64,000 bases of DNA from the NCBI GenBank assembly GCA_030280995.1, contig JASXTE010000015.1:21162501-21226500 (forward strand). The letters are read 5' to 3'. Below, piece after piece: positions 45,601-57,567 of the stretch. Origin of the DNA: Hemileia vastatrix. Its lineage: Eukaryota; Basidiomycota; Pucciniomycetes; Pucciniales; Zaghouaniaceae. A program made the position numbers and the translations under genes. The notes below the pieces were generated by a model. That model was not told the origin of the DNA, did not search any database, and worked only from the letters and a program-made list of their open reading frames with translations. Position 1 is the first letter of the stretch; each line of letters opens with the position of its first letter.

Positions 45601-48600
45601 CCTGATTTTTTGGAAAACCTCAGGTGGACACTTTTATTAATTTTTAAAAAAATAAAACATATTCAAAATCTATAACTGGTGGTGCAAATTTGGTCTGAAA
45701 ACTCAAATTATCTTTGATGGCAGAAATTTTATTTGAATGTTTAATTTCATATTTTATCACTTTTATTTTACTTTTTTATTCCTGTTTTTGCTTTCAAATA
45801 TCAATTTATTTATTGTAAAACTAATAATTTTCATATTTTTTTTACTTTTATTTAATAAGATTATGAAAGATGTAGCATCTCCCAGTATGCATTTGGCTAA
45901 CAAATTTTTTCAATACTAATAACATTAATATTATAATGGTGAAAAACAATGAATCAAATGATAAATATGAATGACACAGAAAGATCATATACAAGTGGAT
46001 TTTTTTATAAGGAATACCTGATGAACTGAAGAAGACCTGCACCCTAGATACTCACCATCATAAAAGTGTCCAGCATAAGTTCGGCCAAACTTGTGCTGGA
46101 CACTTTTGGTTGAATGCAGTCAGATGGGATAAATTTACTCTATGGAAATGAAAATGACATTTTGCTCAATCATTGCACAATAAGTAGTTTGATATTGCCA
46201 AAATGTCCTCCTTATGAGTTTTCAAAACTCATCAGGACACTTTATTTGGTTTAAAAAAAAAGAAAATATAGTACAAGTTTAGCCCTGGTGATGCACATTT
46301 AATCTAACACCTCTACTTGTTATTGATAGTGGTAATTTTTGTTAGATTTTTTTTTCTTATTTTTTCTCTTTTATTTTACTTTTTTATTGCTCATATTGCT
46401 TTGGATATCAATTTTTAATTTTTAAAATAAATAATTTTCATACTCTTATACCTTTATTTAATAATATATGATTAAAGGTGGAACACCACCTGGTATGCAT
46501 TTTTCACACAAGTTATAACTATAGTAATAATGTTAACAATATAATGATGACAAAAAATTAATCAAATGGTAAGTTTAAATGACACATAAAGATCAAATTC
46601 CAGTGGAAATGTTTATAAGAAATCCCTTTTGAGTTTAAGAAGATTTGCTGTATGCCTACTCTCAATTATAAAAGTGTCCAGCACAAGTTTGGCCAAACTT
46701 GTGCTGGACACTTTTGGTTGCATGAAGTCATATGTGATAAATTCTCTCTATGGCAATAAAAAATGATATTTCACTCAATTATTGAAGTAAAGAATGTTTA
46801 ATATTGTAAAATTGTCCCCTGGATGTCTGTCCAAACCTCAGTTCAAAATTTGTTAGCTATACATAAAAGTAAGTTTAGACCAAGTCTTGACCTAGGAGTC
46901 CCCAACTGTCCCAACACCACTTCTGGCTCTTGATAGTAAAAGTTTTACTTGTATTTTGTATTTTGTATTTGATCCCATTTATTTTCATTTTACTTTTCTA
47001 TTACTCTTTTTAATTTTAAATATAAATTTATTTTTTTAAAAACTAAACATATTCATATTTTTATAACTTTATATAATAATATTATTAACGTTGTAACATC
47101 ACCAATTTTGCATTTGGCATGCAGGTTTTTGCTATACTAGAAACATTAATAATATATATGGTGACAAAAAATTAATTATAAGATAGATATGAATGATAAA
47201 AAAAAAGTAAAAACCCAATAGAAATGTGAAAAACAAAAAACTGATGTACTGAGAAACACTTCCACCCTAGCTACTCTCCATCATAAACGTGTCCAGCACA
47301 AGTTCGGCCGTACTTGTGCTGGACACTTTTGTTCAGGTGCAGTCAGATGGGATCAATTCTCTCTGTGGAAATTAAATTAAAAAAAATGCTAAATAATTAC
47401 ATTAGAAGTAGTTTGGTGTGGCTGAATTATCCACCTTGAGTTTTTCCAAACCTCAGGTGAAAAATTTTTTATCTTTAAAAAAAATTAAATTTTATCAAAT
47501 TTAGCCCTGATGGCACCCATTTGTTTCAACACCTCTACTGGCTCTTGAAGGCAAGAATTTTTCTATAATTTTTCTTTTTCATATTTGATCTCTTTTACTT
47601 TAATTTTTTATCACTCATGTTACATTTGGTAATTAATTTTTAATTTTGGAAAAGAAATCATTTTCATATTTTTTTAACATTTTTTAATAATATTATAAAA
47701 GGTGTAATATAACATGGCATGCATTTGGTGCACAAGTTTTTTCTATACTAATAAAATTAATAAAATTCTAATGACACAAAATTAATCAGATAATAAAATA
47801 TGAATAACACAGAAAGATCAAATACCATTTGACATGTTTTAAAAAAATAACAGTCTCACTGAAGAAGACCTGCACCCTAGCTACTCTCCATCATAAAAGT
47901 GTCCAGCACAAGTTTGGCCGAACTTGTGCTGGAAACTTTTGGTCAGGTGCAATCAGATGGGATCAATTCTCTCTATGGAAATAAAAGAAATCATTAGATA
48001 AGAAACTTCACTAGATGTAGTTTGATATAGCTGAATTATCCACCTAGAGTTTATCCAAACCACAGGTACACAATTTTTTATCTTTAAAAAACAATCAATT
48101 AAGTACAATTTATCCCTGAGGGCTCTCACTTGCTTCAACATCTCTACTGGCCTTTGATATTAGCAATAATTCTTGGAGTTTGTTTTTCATATTTGATCAC
48201 TTTAAATTAATTTTGTATTCCTCATATTGCTCTTGGATATTAATTAATAATTTTTAAAATAAATTATTTTAATATTTTTATACATTTTTTTTAATATTAT
48301 AAAAGGTGTAACATCACTCAGTATGCATTTGGCACACGATTTTTTGCTATACTTATATAATTAATAATATAATTAAGACAAAAAATTAATCAAACAATAT
48401 GTATGAGTGAGGCACAAAGATAAAATACCAGTAGACATGTTTGTAAGAGATACCAGATGAACTGAAGAAAAATTCTACCCCGCCGCTCTCCATCATAGAA
48501 GTGTCCAGCACAAGTTCAGCCAAACTTGTGCTGGACACTTTTGGTCATGTGCAGTCAGATGGGATCAATTCTCTGTATGGCAACAAAAAAATTTTTTTAT

Positions 48601-50240
48601 CAAATTTCACTAGAAGTAGTTTTGTTTAGCTGAATCATCCACCTGCTGTTCTGCCCAATATCAGGTGTATAATTTTTTATCTTTAAAGAAAAGGTCACTT
48701 ATTACAATTAAGCCCTGATGGCTCCCATTTGCTTTAACACCTCTACTGGCTCTTGATAGCAGGAATTTCACCAGTATTTTTTTCATATTTTAACTCTTTG
48801 ACTTTTATTTTACTCTTTTATTCCTCTTTTTACTTTTAAATTTCTATTTAATTTTTGTAAAACTAATCCTTTCCATATTTATTTATGTCTATTTTAAAAA
48901 ATTATTGAAGGTATAACTTCACATGGTATGCATTTGGCACACAAGTTTTTGCTATACTAATAACATAAATAATATAATGGTGATAAAATATTAATCGGAT
49001 GATAAATATAAAAGATACAGACTGATCAAATACCAGTAGACATGTTTATGAGAAATACATGATGAAGGAACTGAAGAAAATTTCCACCCAAGCTACTCTC
49101 CATCATAAAAGGGTCCATCACAAGTTCGGCCGAACTTGTGCTGGACACTTTTAGTCACGTTAAGTCAGATGGGATCAATTCTCTATATGGCAACAAAAAA
49201 ACATTTTTTTATTAAACTTCACTACAAGTAGTTTTTTTTAGCTGAATCATCCACCTGTTGTTCTTCCCAACCTCAGGTGTATAATTTTTTATCTTTAAAA
49301 AAAAGGTCACTTATTACAATTTAGCCCTGATGGCTCCCATTTTTTTCAACACTTCTACTGGCTCTTGAGAGCAAGAATTTTACTAGTATTTTGTTTTTCA
49401 TAATTGATCTCTTTGAGATTAAATTTACCTTTTTATCCCTCATATTGCTTTTTTATATCAATTTATTTTTTGTAAAAGAAATCATTTTCATATTTTTTTA
49501 CCTTTATTTAATAATATTATAAAAGGTGTAACATCACCTGGTATGCATTGGACACACGAGTTTTTTCTATACTTATAATATTAATAATATAATGGTGACA
49601 ATAAATTAATCAAATGATATATATGAGTGAGGCACAAAGATCAAGTACCAATGTACATGTTTATAAGAAATACCAGATTAGCTGAAGAAAAATTCTACCC
49701 TAGCTACTCTCCATCATGAATGTGTTCAGCACAAGTTCGGCCAAACTTGTGCTGGACACTTTTTGTCACATGCAGTCTGGTGTGATCAATTCTCTCTCAA
49801 TCATTGAACTAGAAGTTGTTTGATATGGCTAAATGGTTATGCTGAAGTTTTTTTAAACCTCAGATTGTCACTTTTTTTTTTTAAAAAAGGAATTATAGTC
49901 CAAGTTTAGCCTCACTGGTGGACATTTGCCTCATCATGTCTACTTGCTCTTGATGGCAGGAATTTTACTTTAATTTTTTATTTCATATTTGATCCCTTTA
50001 ATTTTACCTTTTTATCTCTCAAATTGCTTTTGGATATCAATTTATTTTTTGTAAAACAAATCATTTTCATATTTTTTTACCTTTAGTTAATAATATTATA
50101 AAAGGTGTAACATCACCCGGTATGCATTTGGCACACAAGTTTTTGCTATACTTATAATATTAATAACATAATGGTGACAAAAATCAATCTAATGATAAAT
50201 ATGAGTGAGGCACAAAGGTCAAATACCAATTAATCAATAG
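42641..50240 (+). repeat. Satellite array, about 609-bp units, each with a roughly 46-nt palindrome
   Basis: Palindromes built from GTGTCCAGCACAAGTTCG and its reverse complement start near 43631, 44237, 44841, 45453, 46062, 46670, 47285, 47895, 48497, 49107 and 49718 (spacing 602-615). Degenerate ones lie near 43018 and 42777. The copies at 43631 and 44841 are perfect over 46 nt. Between them each unit repeats the same landmarks: GGTGTAACATCACCTGGTAT, CATTTGGCACACAAGTTTTT, AATATAATGGTGACAAAAAA, then CTACTCTCCATCATAAAA before the palindrome and TCAGATGGGATCAATTCTCT after it. No coding frame is conserved between units. Confidence 0.93.
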
Positions 50241-52628
50241 TTCTTTTTAATATTATAAAATTTTTGATTAAATAAAATGGTAATAATGAATTTTATTTTT
50301 CATCCACGATCCCACTCTAATGATTCCCACTGCACAAAAAGGGTTCACTTGGACCTTTCTTTACTGCTTGTGCATATATTTTATTGCCCACAGTACTACA
50401 ATTTTTTGTAGTGATTATCCCACATCTGATTCAGGAATATTTTTGAACAATATAAGTTTTTTTACAAAAGACCTTATCATATCCAATATCCCACAAAAAA
50501 TACAACCTGTTTTTGTATTAAAACCCATTAATTATTAAGAAATTGTTAAAATAATTAGATTAGACCCTGGCACAGCTAGATCCATACCAACCAACCTAAA
50601 GTCTTTTCAATATTGAAAACAATTAAATAAAATTATGATATCATACTAAATTATGGGCACCAACCATAATTCAGCACTTCTCATTTGCTCTGCTACAAAA
50701 TGAGTGCATGTAGCATTTTTCTAACGTCGGAGTGTTTTTCTTCTTTCCCTCACACCTTTAGTCCAGAATGAAAATTTAGTATGAGTTTTGGTCAAAATGG
50801 TTTGCCAGTGTTATCTGTATGCAATATGAATTCATATTGTATATTTCTATTTATGCATAAAATATACTCGTTAAGCATCATTTTTTTTGCATTTTTCAAT
50901 CATTATGCATATTTATGCATATTCATTATACAGATTTATATGCATATTAATATATTTTATTCATATACATATATGCAACTATTTTTGCATATTCAATACG
51001 CATATTTTTAATGGATATACAATATGCATATTTTTATGCATATTCAATATTGATATTTTTTATGCATAATCACTATGCATATTTTTTATGCATATTCTTA
51101 TGCATATTTTTTATGCATATTTATTCTTCATAGTCATTTTGCATACACTTTGGATAGGCATTTCACATCAATTTTTAGCATGCAATAAGTATCCACCATG
51201 CAAATTCAAGTGCATATGCATCTACATCATACACGCTGTGGTCTTCCAACATTGACAGGGGCCTTTGTTGCGTGATTTGGAGCTGTTTGTGCATGTCTTA
51301 ATTTACATCTGTTAAGGAATTTGGTATTTTTCTGGTTTTATTCCGTGGATATTGGGTCTGCGGGTATGTGGGTACTATCATTGGATAGCCCTGGTTTTTC
51401 TCTATATTTTATGTCTTGTAGACATTTTTCATATTCTGAGTTTTAAGGGGTCATTTCCTCATTTTTCATTTATAAAAGATTGCTGTTTAATTTTGTTTTT
51501 CGTGTTTTACGGGCTAACCTTAAGTCTTAGGGTTAAGTGCTTAGTACCATTGGATAGAGCTAATTTTTCTCTATATTTCATGTCTCAATGTTGTTATAGT
51601 GAAATTCCGTGTTTTAAAGGTTTTAGTAGTTGTAGCTAATTTTTCTAAGTAGATTAGTGGTTTTTATTGGTTTTCTGGCTTCAGGGAGGCCGGGCCGCTT
51701 CAGGCGGCATCTCCGACGTCGGGCGGCCCGCCCGCCTCTGTTTTAGGAGGTTGGGGAGCGCTCCAGGAGGGTTTTTTATGCAATCTGGCAGGTACAGGCA
51801 CCAGATTGGTGGGTGCGCATGGGCTCTTAGTTAGTGTTCTGTGTGTACATAGTGAATAAGACTGTTTGGGGCAACCTTAATCAACATACAACCATCCGGA
51901 GGTGATCTCATTGTTCCTCACTCAGTTTTCACTGTTTTCTGGCCACAATTGGCTGTGTTTGTTGCAAGTGAGTTCTTCATTTAACTTAACTTTGGCAACT
52001 GTTTTCTCTGTTATAGTCTTGCAAGCTATAGCAAGTATTATTGCTGTCTCTGGTGTGGATTTGCAGCCTACATCAAGTATCTTTGCTGTCTCTGGTGTGG
52101 ACTTTGTTCTACATTTCAGTTCTTTGGTCTGGTAGTCTATCTGGTGACTACTTTCTTGGCTCATCAAGCAGTCAAGTGTGTTTAAAAGGGGTCTTTAGCA
52201 AAACAGGAACCAACTTACTTTAGCAAGTAAATCTCACTCTATTTTTCTAAAGGGACAGGGGATTTTCTCTCTGGTTTTTCTCCAACTCCCTTTGTCAAGG
52301 CCTATAGCTAGTACTATAGGATTGTCTACAACGCAACATATATTCAAGTTTAATATTTGAATATTAAGGTATGCTAAGTGATGTTGTTCAACCTTTTGCC
52401 AAACCTGAGATTAACTGATGTTCAATGTGGTTCTTAAGCTCTGCTCAAGGAGGGATTGTTCTGGATTCAATCTGTGACAGTTTATTTTTTCAATGTTTTT
52501 TCATCAGATTTAAAAACATCTTTCTGACAGTTTCAGGATGGTTTCCCAACAGTTTCCTGACAAATTCCTAATAGTTTCAAAAAGAGGGAACTTCTAGCAG
52601 TTCACCCCCAGATTTCCCGTGGTGAACC
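50241..52628. other. Noncoding region between satellite and right inverted arm
   Basis: No gene is supported. It contains an ATGCAT-rich block (50880-51125), two related segments near 51390 and 51560 sharing TTTTTCTCTATATTTTATGT, a short GC-rich island (about 51680-51765) and a tandem TTGCTGTCTCTGGTGTGGA (near 52040 and 52083). The last 260 bp resemble 42370-42650. Confidence 0.5.
50880..51125. repeat. ATGCATAT-rich simple-sequence block
   Basis: Many copies of TATGCATATT, itself palindromic at ATGCAT, at irregular short spacing. It is low-complexity rather than coding. Confidence 0.8.
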
Positions 52629-53799
52629 TGGTGGGAAAGTGAGAGATAAGTTAGACTGAAGTTGTTTGAAAGCAACTTCAGTCTTAAAAACCTTAAAAAT
52701 CATAAAAAAAAATGAGAAATCTAGAAAAAAAAATTAAAATGTGAGTATAAGAAAAAAAATAAGTGCTAGTGATACCAAAAACCCAAGCCGATTTCATTTG
52801 GCTTGGTTATTTAATAATTATTTTTTAATACATCAAATTTAAAATTCAAACACCATAAAATATATGAAATTTTTTTATATGAATATTATAGATTTAATCT
52901 ACCTCTTTCTCATAATTATATTTATAATTTTGTTTTTTTAATTTTTGACATTTAAGTTTATTTTTTGGAAATACAAAATTAAATTTTCAACTAAAGTTTT
53001 TAGTAAGGTAAAATAAATTATAAATTTGACATTTTGTAATTGAATAATGAAAAAAATTTTAAATTTATTTAAAAAAAATTTTTGTTAGAAGAATACCAAT
53101 ATTTTAAGGGTAGAAATATGGTGCAAATTGTAAGTAAAAAAAATTATATTTTTTTTTGTGAGGGGTTATTTCTATTTTTAAAAATATTTTTCAAAAACAT
53201 TCATTAAATACTGAATTAAATTACTTTGTAACTCAAATTTTTTGTAAAATAATTAAAAATGAAAAAATAATATTGTTATATTTGATATAAAATTTGAATT
53301 GGTAATATTAATGTCTCTTTAAGTAAATTTGAAAATCATTTAAAAAGATTATGTTGATAAGTACTTCATTTTTGATATACAATGGTTATATATATATCTT
53401 ATATATATTTCTTGAGTGTTATTTTTATATACATTCAATAAAATTTGTAATATACAATGCCATTTAATCATTAATTATTGTTCAACTTAGTTATAACAAC
53501 CTCATATTTGATACCACCACTAGTATTTACTTTTTAATTTAAAACTCCAATATAATATGAGAGTATCCTTATTTTGTCTGTATGTAATTAACAACAATAA
53601 CAGACCATAAATGAGTGGGTAATTAATTACAATAAATAGTTGAAGAATAACCTATAAGAAATGATAAGTTTATCAAAAAGAGTACATTAAAAAAATAAAC
53701 TTTTGAATTTTTTTTGATATAATTTGGGTAGTTAAATGAAAATTTAAATTATCAGACATCAAAATGGAAAAAATCTAAAAGTGGTGTTTATATAATAAG

Positions 53800-54623
53800 T
53801 GTCAGCCAGGCTACTAGACTTACCCAGTGAAATAAGTAATTATTTAACTGGATGAAGCCGCACCTTATCATCTTCAATTATTATTTAATTATCATTTAGT
53901 TACATTAAAATTAGTTATAAATTAAACTAGTTACAGAATGTAAAAATTAAATTAATTAATTAAATAAATAAGTAAAATTAAGATTATAATTTTGTCCCTT
54001 ATATTTTTCTCTTACACCGTGCTCAATTGACAGGTTGGGAAAAATAAATCTTTATATTTAAAGAAAATAAAGTATAAAGATAAAATAAGATTTAAATATT
54101 CAAATAATATTAAATATATACAAACAAATCAAATTTCTTATTTGGGATTGACATTTACAGTAAATATTAAAATATTGATGTATTTCTGACATACTCTGTA
54201 AATACATCTTTTTGACGCCTTCTTTTTGGAATAACTTTATTATTTGAAATACTCTTCCTGGAATGTTCTTTTTCTCTCTCTTTTCCTACTGTTTTTAGAA
54301 TTTGATTTCCGTGCTTTGTCTCTCCTTTGCCTATAAAAGGCCTCTCTTTTTGTTGTCTTTTGATCATTCTATTTTACCAACTTATTTTATTACAACAATA
54401 ACCAACTAAACACTTATTCTTATATTCTATATTATTAGTATTTACAATAGCGTAATTCTAAATTATAATTTATATTAATATTTTAATCCTACCTCTTTTA
54501 TTGAGTAAAAAATTCATCTTTGAATTAAGAAATACGTACAAATTTGTTGAGAACCCATTAAAGCATTTTAAATCCTCGTAGAAATACGTACCAAATCTTC
54601 TAGACAAAAAGTATACCTTGGCA
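53800..54623 (+). repeat. Gypsy-2 5' LTR
   Basis: TGTCAGCC to CCTTGGCA. It has a TATA box TATAAAAGG at 54332-54340. The short minus-strand frame in it is a chance frame. Confidence 0.95.
54332..54340 (+). promoter_or_regulatory. Gypsy-2 LTR TATA box
   Basis: TATAAAAGG in the context TTTGCCTATAAAAGGCCTCT. The same is in the 3' LTR (62281-62289) and, as GCCTATAAAAGG, in Gypsy-B. Transcription would begin some tens of bases downstream. Confidence 0.6.
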
Positions 54624-55689
54624 ATTGGGGGCCTTTCCGAAATATCGACGGCGCAACGTTACTTGAGGCGTAATCGAGAGGACCATTGGCGTAGAAGCAC
54701 CTGTAAAGGACGAGTGGAGGCAAGAAAACGACGAACGTCATACGTCACGTGATAAAAGTTTTTGCTGCAAACAGGAATCGAACCGCGCTCCAAAACTTAA
54801 GTTCATATACTGACTAAAGATCGTATATATCGTGGTAATTATTGTCATTACTGGTTGTGGGTTACTCTTCACTCTTCATTTGCTACGTATTTCCTTTTAC
54901 TCAGCACTCTGTAAGTGGCATTAATTTGCTCATTTTGCAGGGGGAGGTGTCTGGTAATTGGAATTTAATTTTATTATTATATTTTTTTTTTATTTTTCCT
55001 GGTTGACCATAATAGAGCAATAACTGTTCTTAGTCCCAGAGGTAATAAAATAATTATATATTAATATTAATTATTATCATTTTTCAGTTGACAATTGTCC
55101 TGATTAATTTGAATTTTAATTGTTCCAGTTGACAAACTGTCCTGACAATAAAATATTTTATTAAATAAAATAATTATTATAATTTTTCAGTTGACATTTG
55201 TCCTGATTAATTAATTGTTCCAGTTGACAAATTGTCCTGACAATTATATTTTTTTTTTAATAAATAATTAACATTTCATTACTTCAGTTGACTTTGAGTC
55301 CTGGTAATCCAATAAATCTTTTTAAGTAATAAAATTCATATTTAAATTACTTCAGTTGACATTAAGTCCTGGTAGTTAATTAATCAGTTAAAATAATTTT
55401 TATTAATAAAGATTCATATTTGATTATTTCAGTTGACAATAAATCCTGGTAATAAATTAGTTGATTTAAATCCTGAAAATAAAAATTAATAGATATTCTA
55501 ATTTATTTCTACAGTTGATTGCATTATCCTGGTTTTAAATTGTTTTTATTAATTTTATTTAAGTTGATTTTTATCCTAATAAATTTTTTTTTTTTTGATT
55601 TATTTTTATTTTATTTCTGTTAAATAAAAATTAAAAATAAAAGACTAATTAATTTTGTCTCTTTTCCTTCATTTCAGTAGAATCTTAAA
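54624..55689 (+). other. Gypsy-2 leader with repeated CAGTTGAC...GTCCTG motif
   Basis: About 1.07 kb of untranslated leader. CAGTTGACAAATTGTCCTGA-like copies start at 55085, 55126, 55188, 55221, 55285, 55353, 55430 and 55512, with degenerate ones at about 55000, 55460 and 55560. The primer site after the LTR begins TTGGGGGCCTTTCC and is not matched to a tRNA. A packaging or translation role for the repeats is only a guess. Confidence 0.75.
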
Positions 55690-57561
55690 ATGACTGATCA
55701 AAGTGGTTTTACTGCACGTGAAGAAGAACTAGACTTAATTGATTATGATGAGCCTACTTCTGTAAGTTCTCCTTTAACAAGAAGAATTTCTCAAACTAAT
55801 AAATCCTTGCCCCAAACAGGATGTGGAAATTGAAGAAGTAGAAATCCTAGTGGACAATACTCAGGATCAGAAACCCAGGATAAACCCACCAGAAGAGCTT
55901 CCAAGAGGCTTCAAGATAAAAAAGATGCCGTTGTCCCAGCAGATAAAAAATCTGTCAACCCACATAAAGGAGTTAAAGACAGACAGCTTAAAACTAAAGG
56001 TAAGGGTAGATGCCTTGGAAGAATGGGAGAAAAGAAAAAATACTTCTCTCCAAGAGAAAAGGAAACCTCTTCCTCCCAGGGATCAACAACAATTGGCTCC
56101 CCAATCCCAAGAGATGGTAGAAGTGTCCAAGTGGCAGTGGGACTGGCTCAACACTCAGTGGGACTACTTGGCTCAAAACCAGCATCAGTTACCTCAGGTA
56201 GGTCCATCAAGGCCCACCCAGACCAATCCCACTCCTCCCCACCCTTATCAAGGAGGCAAAAGAAGAAGGAAGCCCAATATGGTGATACCCAGCAAACCCT
56301 GGTACGTCCCTCTATTGATTCTCAAGTGCCTTTTCTTGTGGCTGACTCTGTTCCTTCAGGTAAATCTGGAAGGCAAGATGAAACCTTGAGACCTATAGAG
56401 GCTGGGAATAGTAGACAGTTATCTCATGTATCCAATCCATTACTTTTAATTGCTACCTCAATGATTAATCCTGATATGGCTGTGATTGATGAAACTCTTG
56501 ACCCTGAGTTCTATGAGAGTCTGGAAAGTTACTCAGTTTCCTTATTGAGAAACACTCCGGATGTAGCAAGAATTAATGATGAGCACTTGAGAGATATTAT
56601 TGCCAAGCAAAATCATATAATGAACAATATGCAATTGACTCAGAGATATAATAGTTTGTTAACTGATCAGGGTTATCAAGCATTAAAAAGTGAAGCACAG
56701 AGAGTCTCTGATGAATTGTCTCGTTACAAAGCAACCCATGAAAAGAAAATTGCTTTATGGCAAAATATAAAAAATGATTTGTCTAAACTAAAAGATACTG
56801 TATCTGCCTGTTGCCAGGAGGTAGAGATAGATAAGATAAATATGAAAAGATTGAGTGACCAGTTGTCATCTTTTCAACATAAAAATTAATTATCTTTTGC
56901 AACTGTCAATGAAAGTTTATCTAGTCTTCCAAGAATGAAAACAAGACTAACAACCATTGAAGAAACATTGAATTAATTGTTAAATGACCAAAAATATTCT
57001 GACAATTCTGTGAAGGAACATATAGTGCAGTATTCTCAACCAGTACCTGTGGCTAGTTCATCTAAAATAAAAATTGATCCAGAAATACCTGTTGATAACA
57101 CTGAGTTTCCATCAAAAACTGATGATGCACCAGGATCTGCAACAGAAGGATTAAACAATGAGATTTCAGCACAATTAGAGAAATTACAGCTGCTTCTTAC
57201 TCAGAAACAAGCTAGTACTAAGGAGACTCCTTCAAATCAAAAGAATTGGCCAAAACTTGACCAGTACCCAACATTTGATGGTGATTCTTCCTCTGATTGG
57301 CAACAATTTATTTGCAGAATTGATAATTTAAAAAATTCTTAAAAACTCCCAGATGAGGAAATTGTGTCCAAATTAATTTCTTTGTTCACTAATGTTGCCC
57401 TGATGTGGTATGAATCTGTTCTCCTGGATGGGAATGACTATTCATGGGAGGATTGGAAGAAATTAATTAAAGCACAATTTTGTGGCTCCAAGTTCAGAAT
57501 GGCTCAACAAAGGCAGTATGAGGAAACTAGATATAGCTCTTCTACTGATAAACCTATTTAG
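55690..57561 (+). pseudogene. gag: Gypsy-2 Gag (intron-containing, interrupted by stops)
   Basis: ATG at 55690 (MTDQSGFTAREEELD). Exon 1 ends at GTAAGT (55762), and intron 55762-55819 joins in phase to DVEIEEVEILV. This matches the intron of Gypsy-B. The next part (LPRGFKIKKMPLSQQI, then a helical segment and a Pro/Gln-rich tail) ends in a frame different from the rest. The main Gag-Pol frame is open from before 56360 (RQDETLRPIEAG) and includes the coiled-coil region and NWPKLDQYPTFDGDSSSDW. In that frame stand TAA 56887, TAA 56974, TAA 57340 and TAG 57559. Each is where a Gln codon would fit, and the frame is otherwise uninterrupted into Pol. The protein packs the RNA. Confidence 0.8.
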
Positions 57562-57567
57562 TTTTTA

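Noticed and set aside
42641..50240. Possible rDNA or tRNA array from the regular unit
   Set aside because: Units contain no rRNA-like or tRNA-like sequence and are strongly AT-rich.
50320..51639. Plus-strand frames of 60-95 codons rich in Phe/Ile/Tyr
   Set aside because: Their composition follows the AT- and ATGCAT-rich DNA; no motif, no splice support.
54741..54850. B-box-like GGTTCGATTCC on the minus strand (54768-54778), suggesting a tRNA gene
   Set aside because: No convincing A box, acceptor pairing or anticodon stem could be built around it, and it lies in the Gypsy-2 leader.
56302..56359. Firm second gag intron
   Set aside because: GT..CAG is conserved in both copies, but joining it leaves the downstream frame offset, so it is not annotated as an intron, only flagged.
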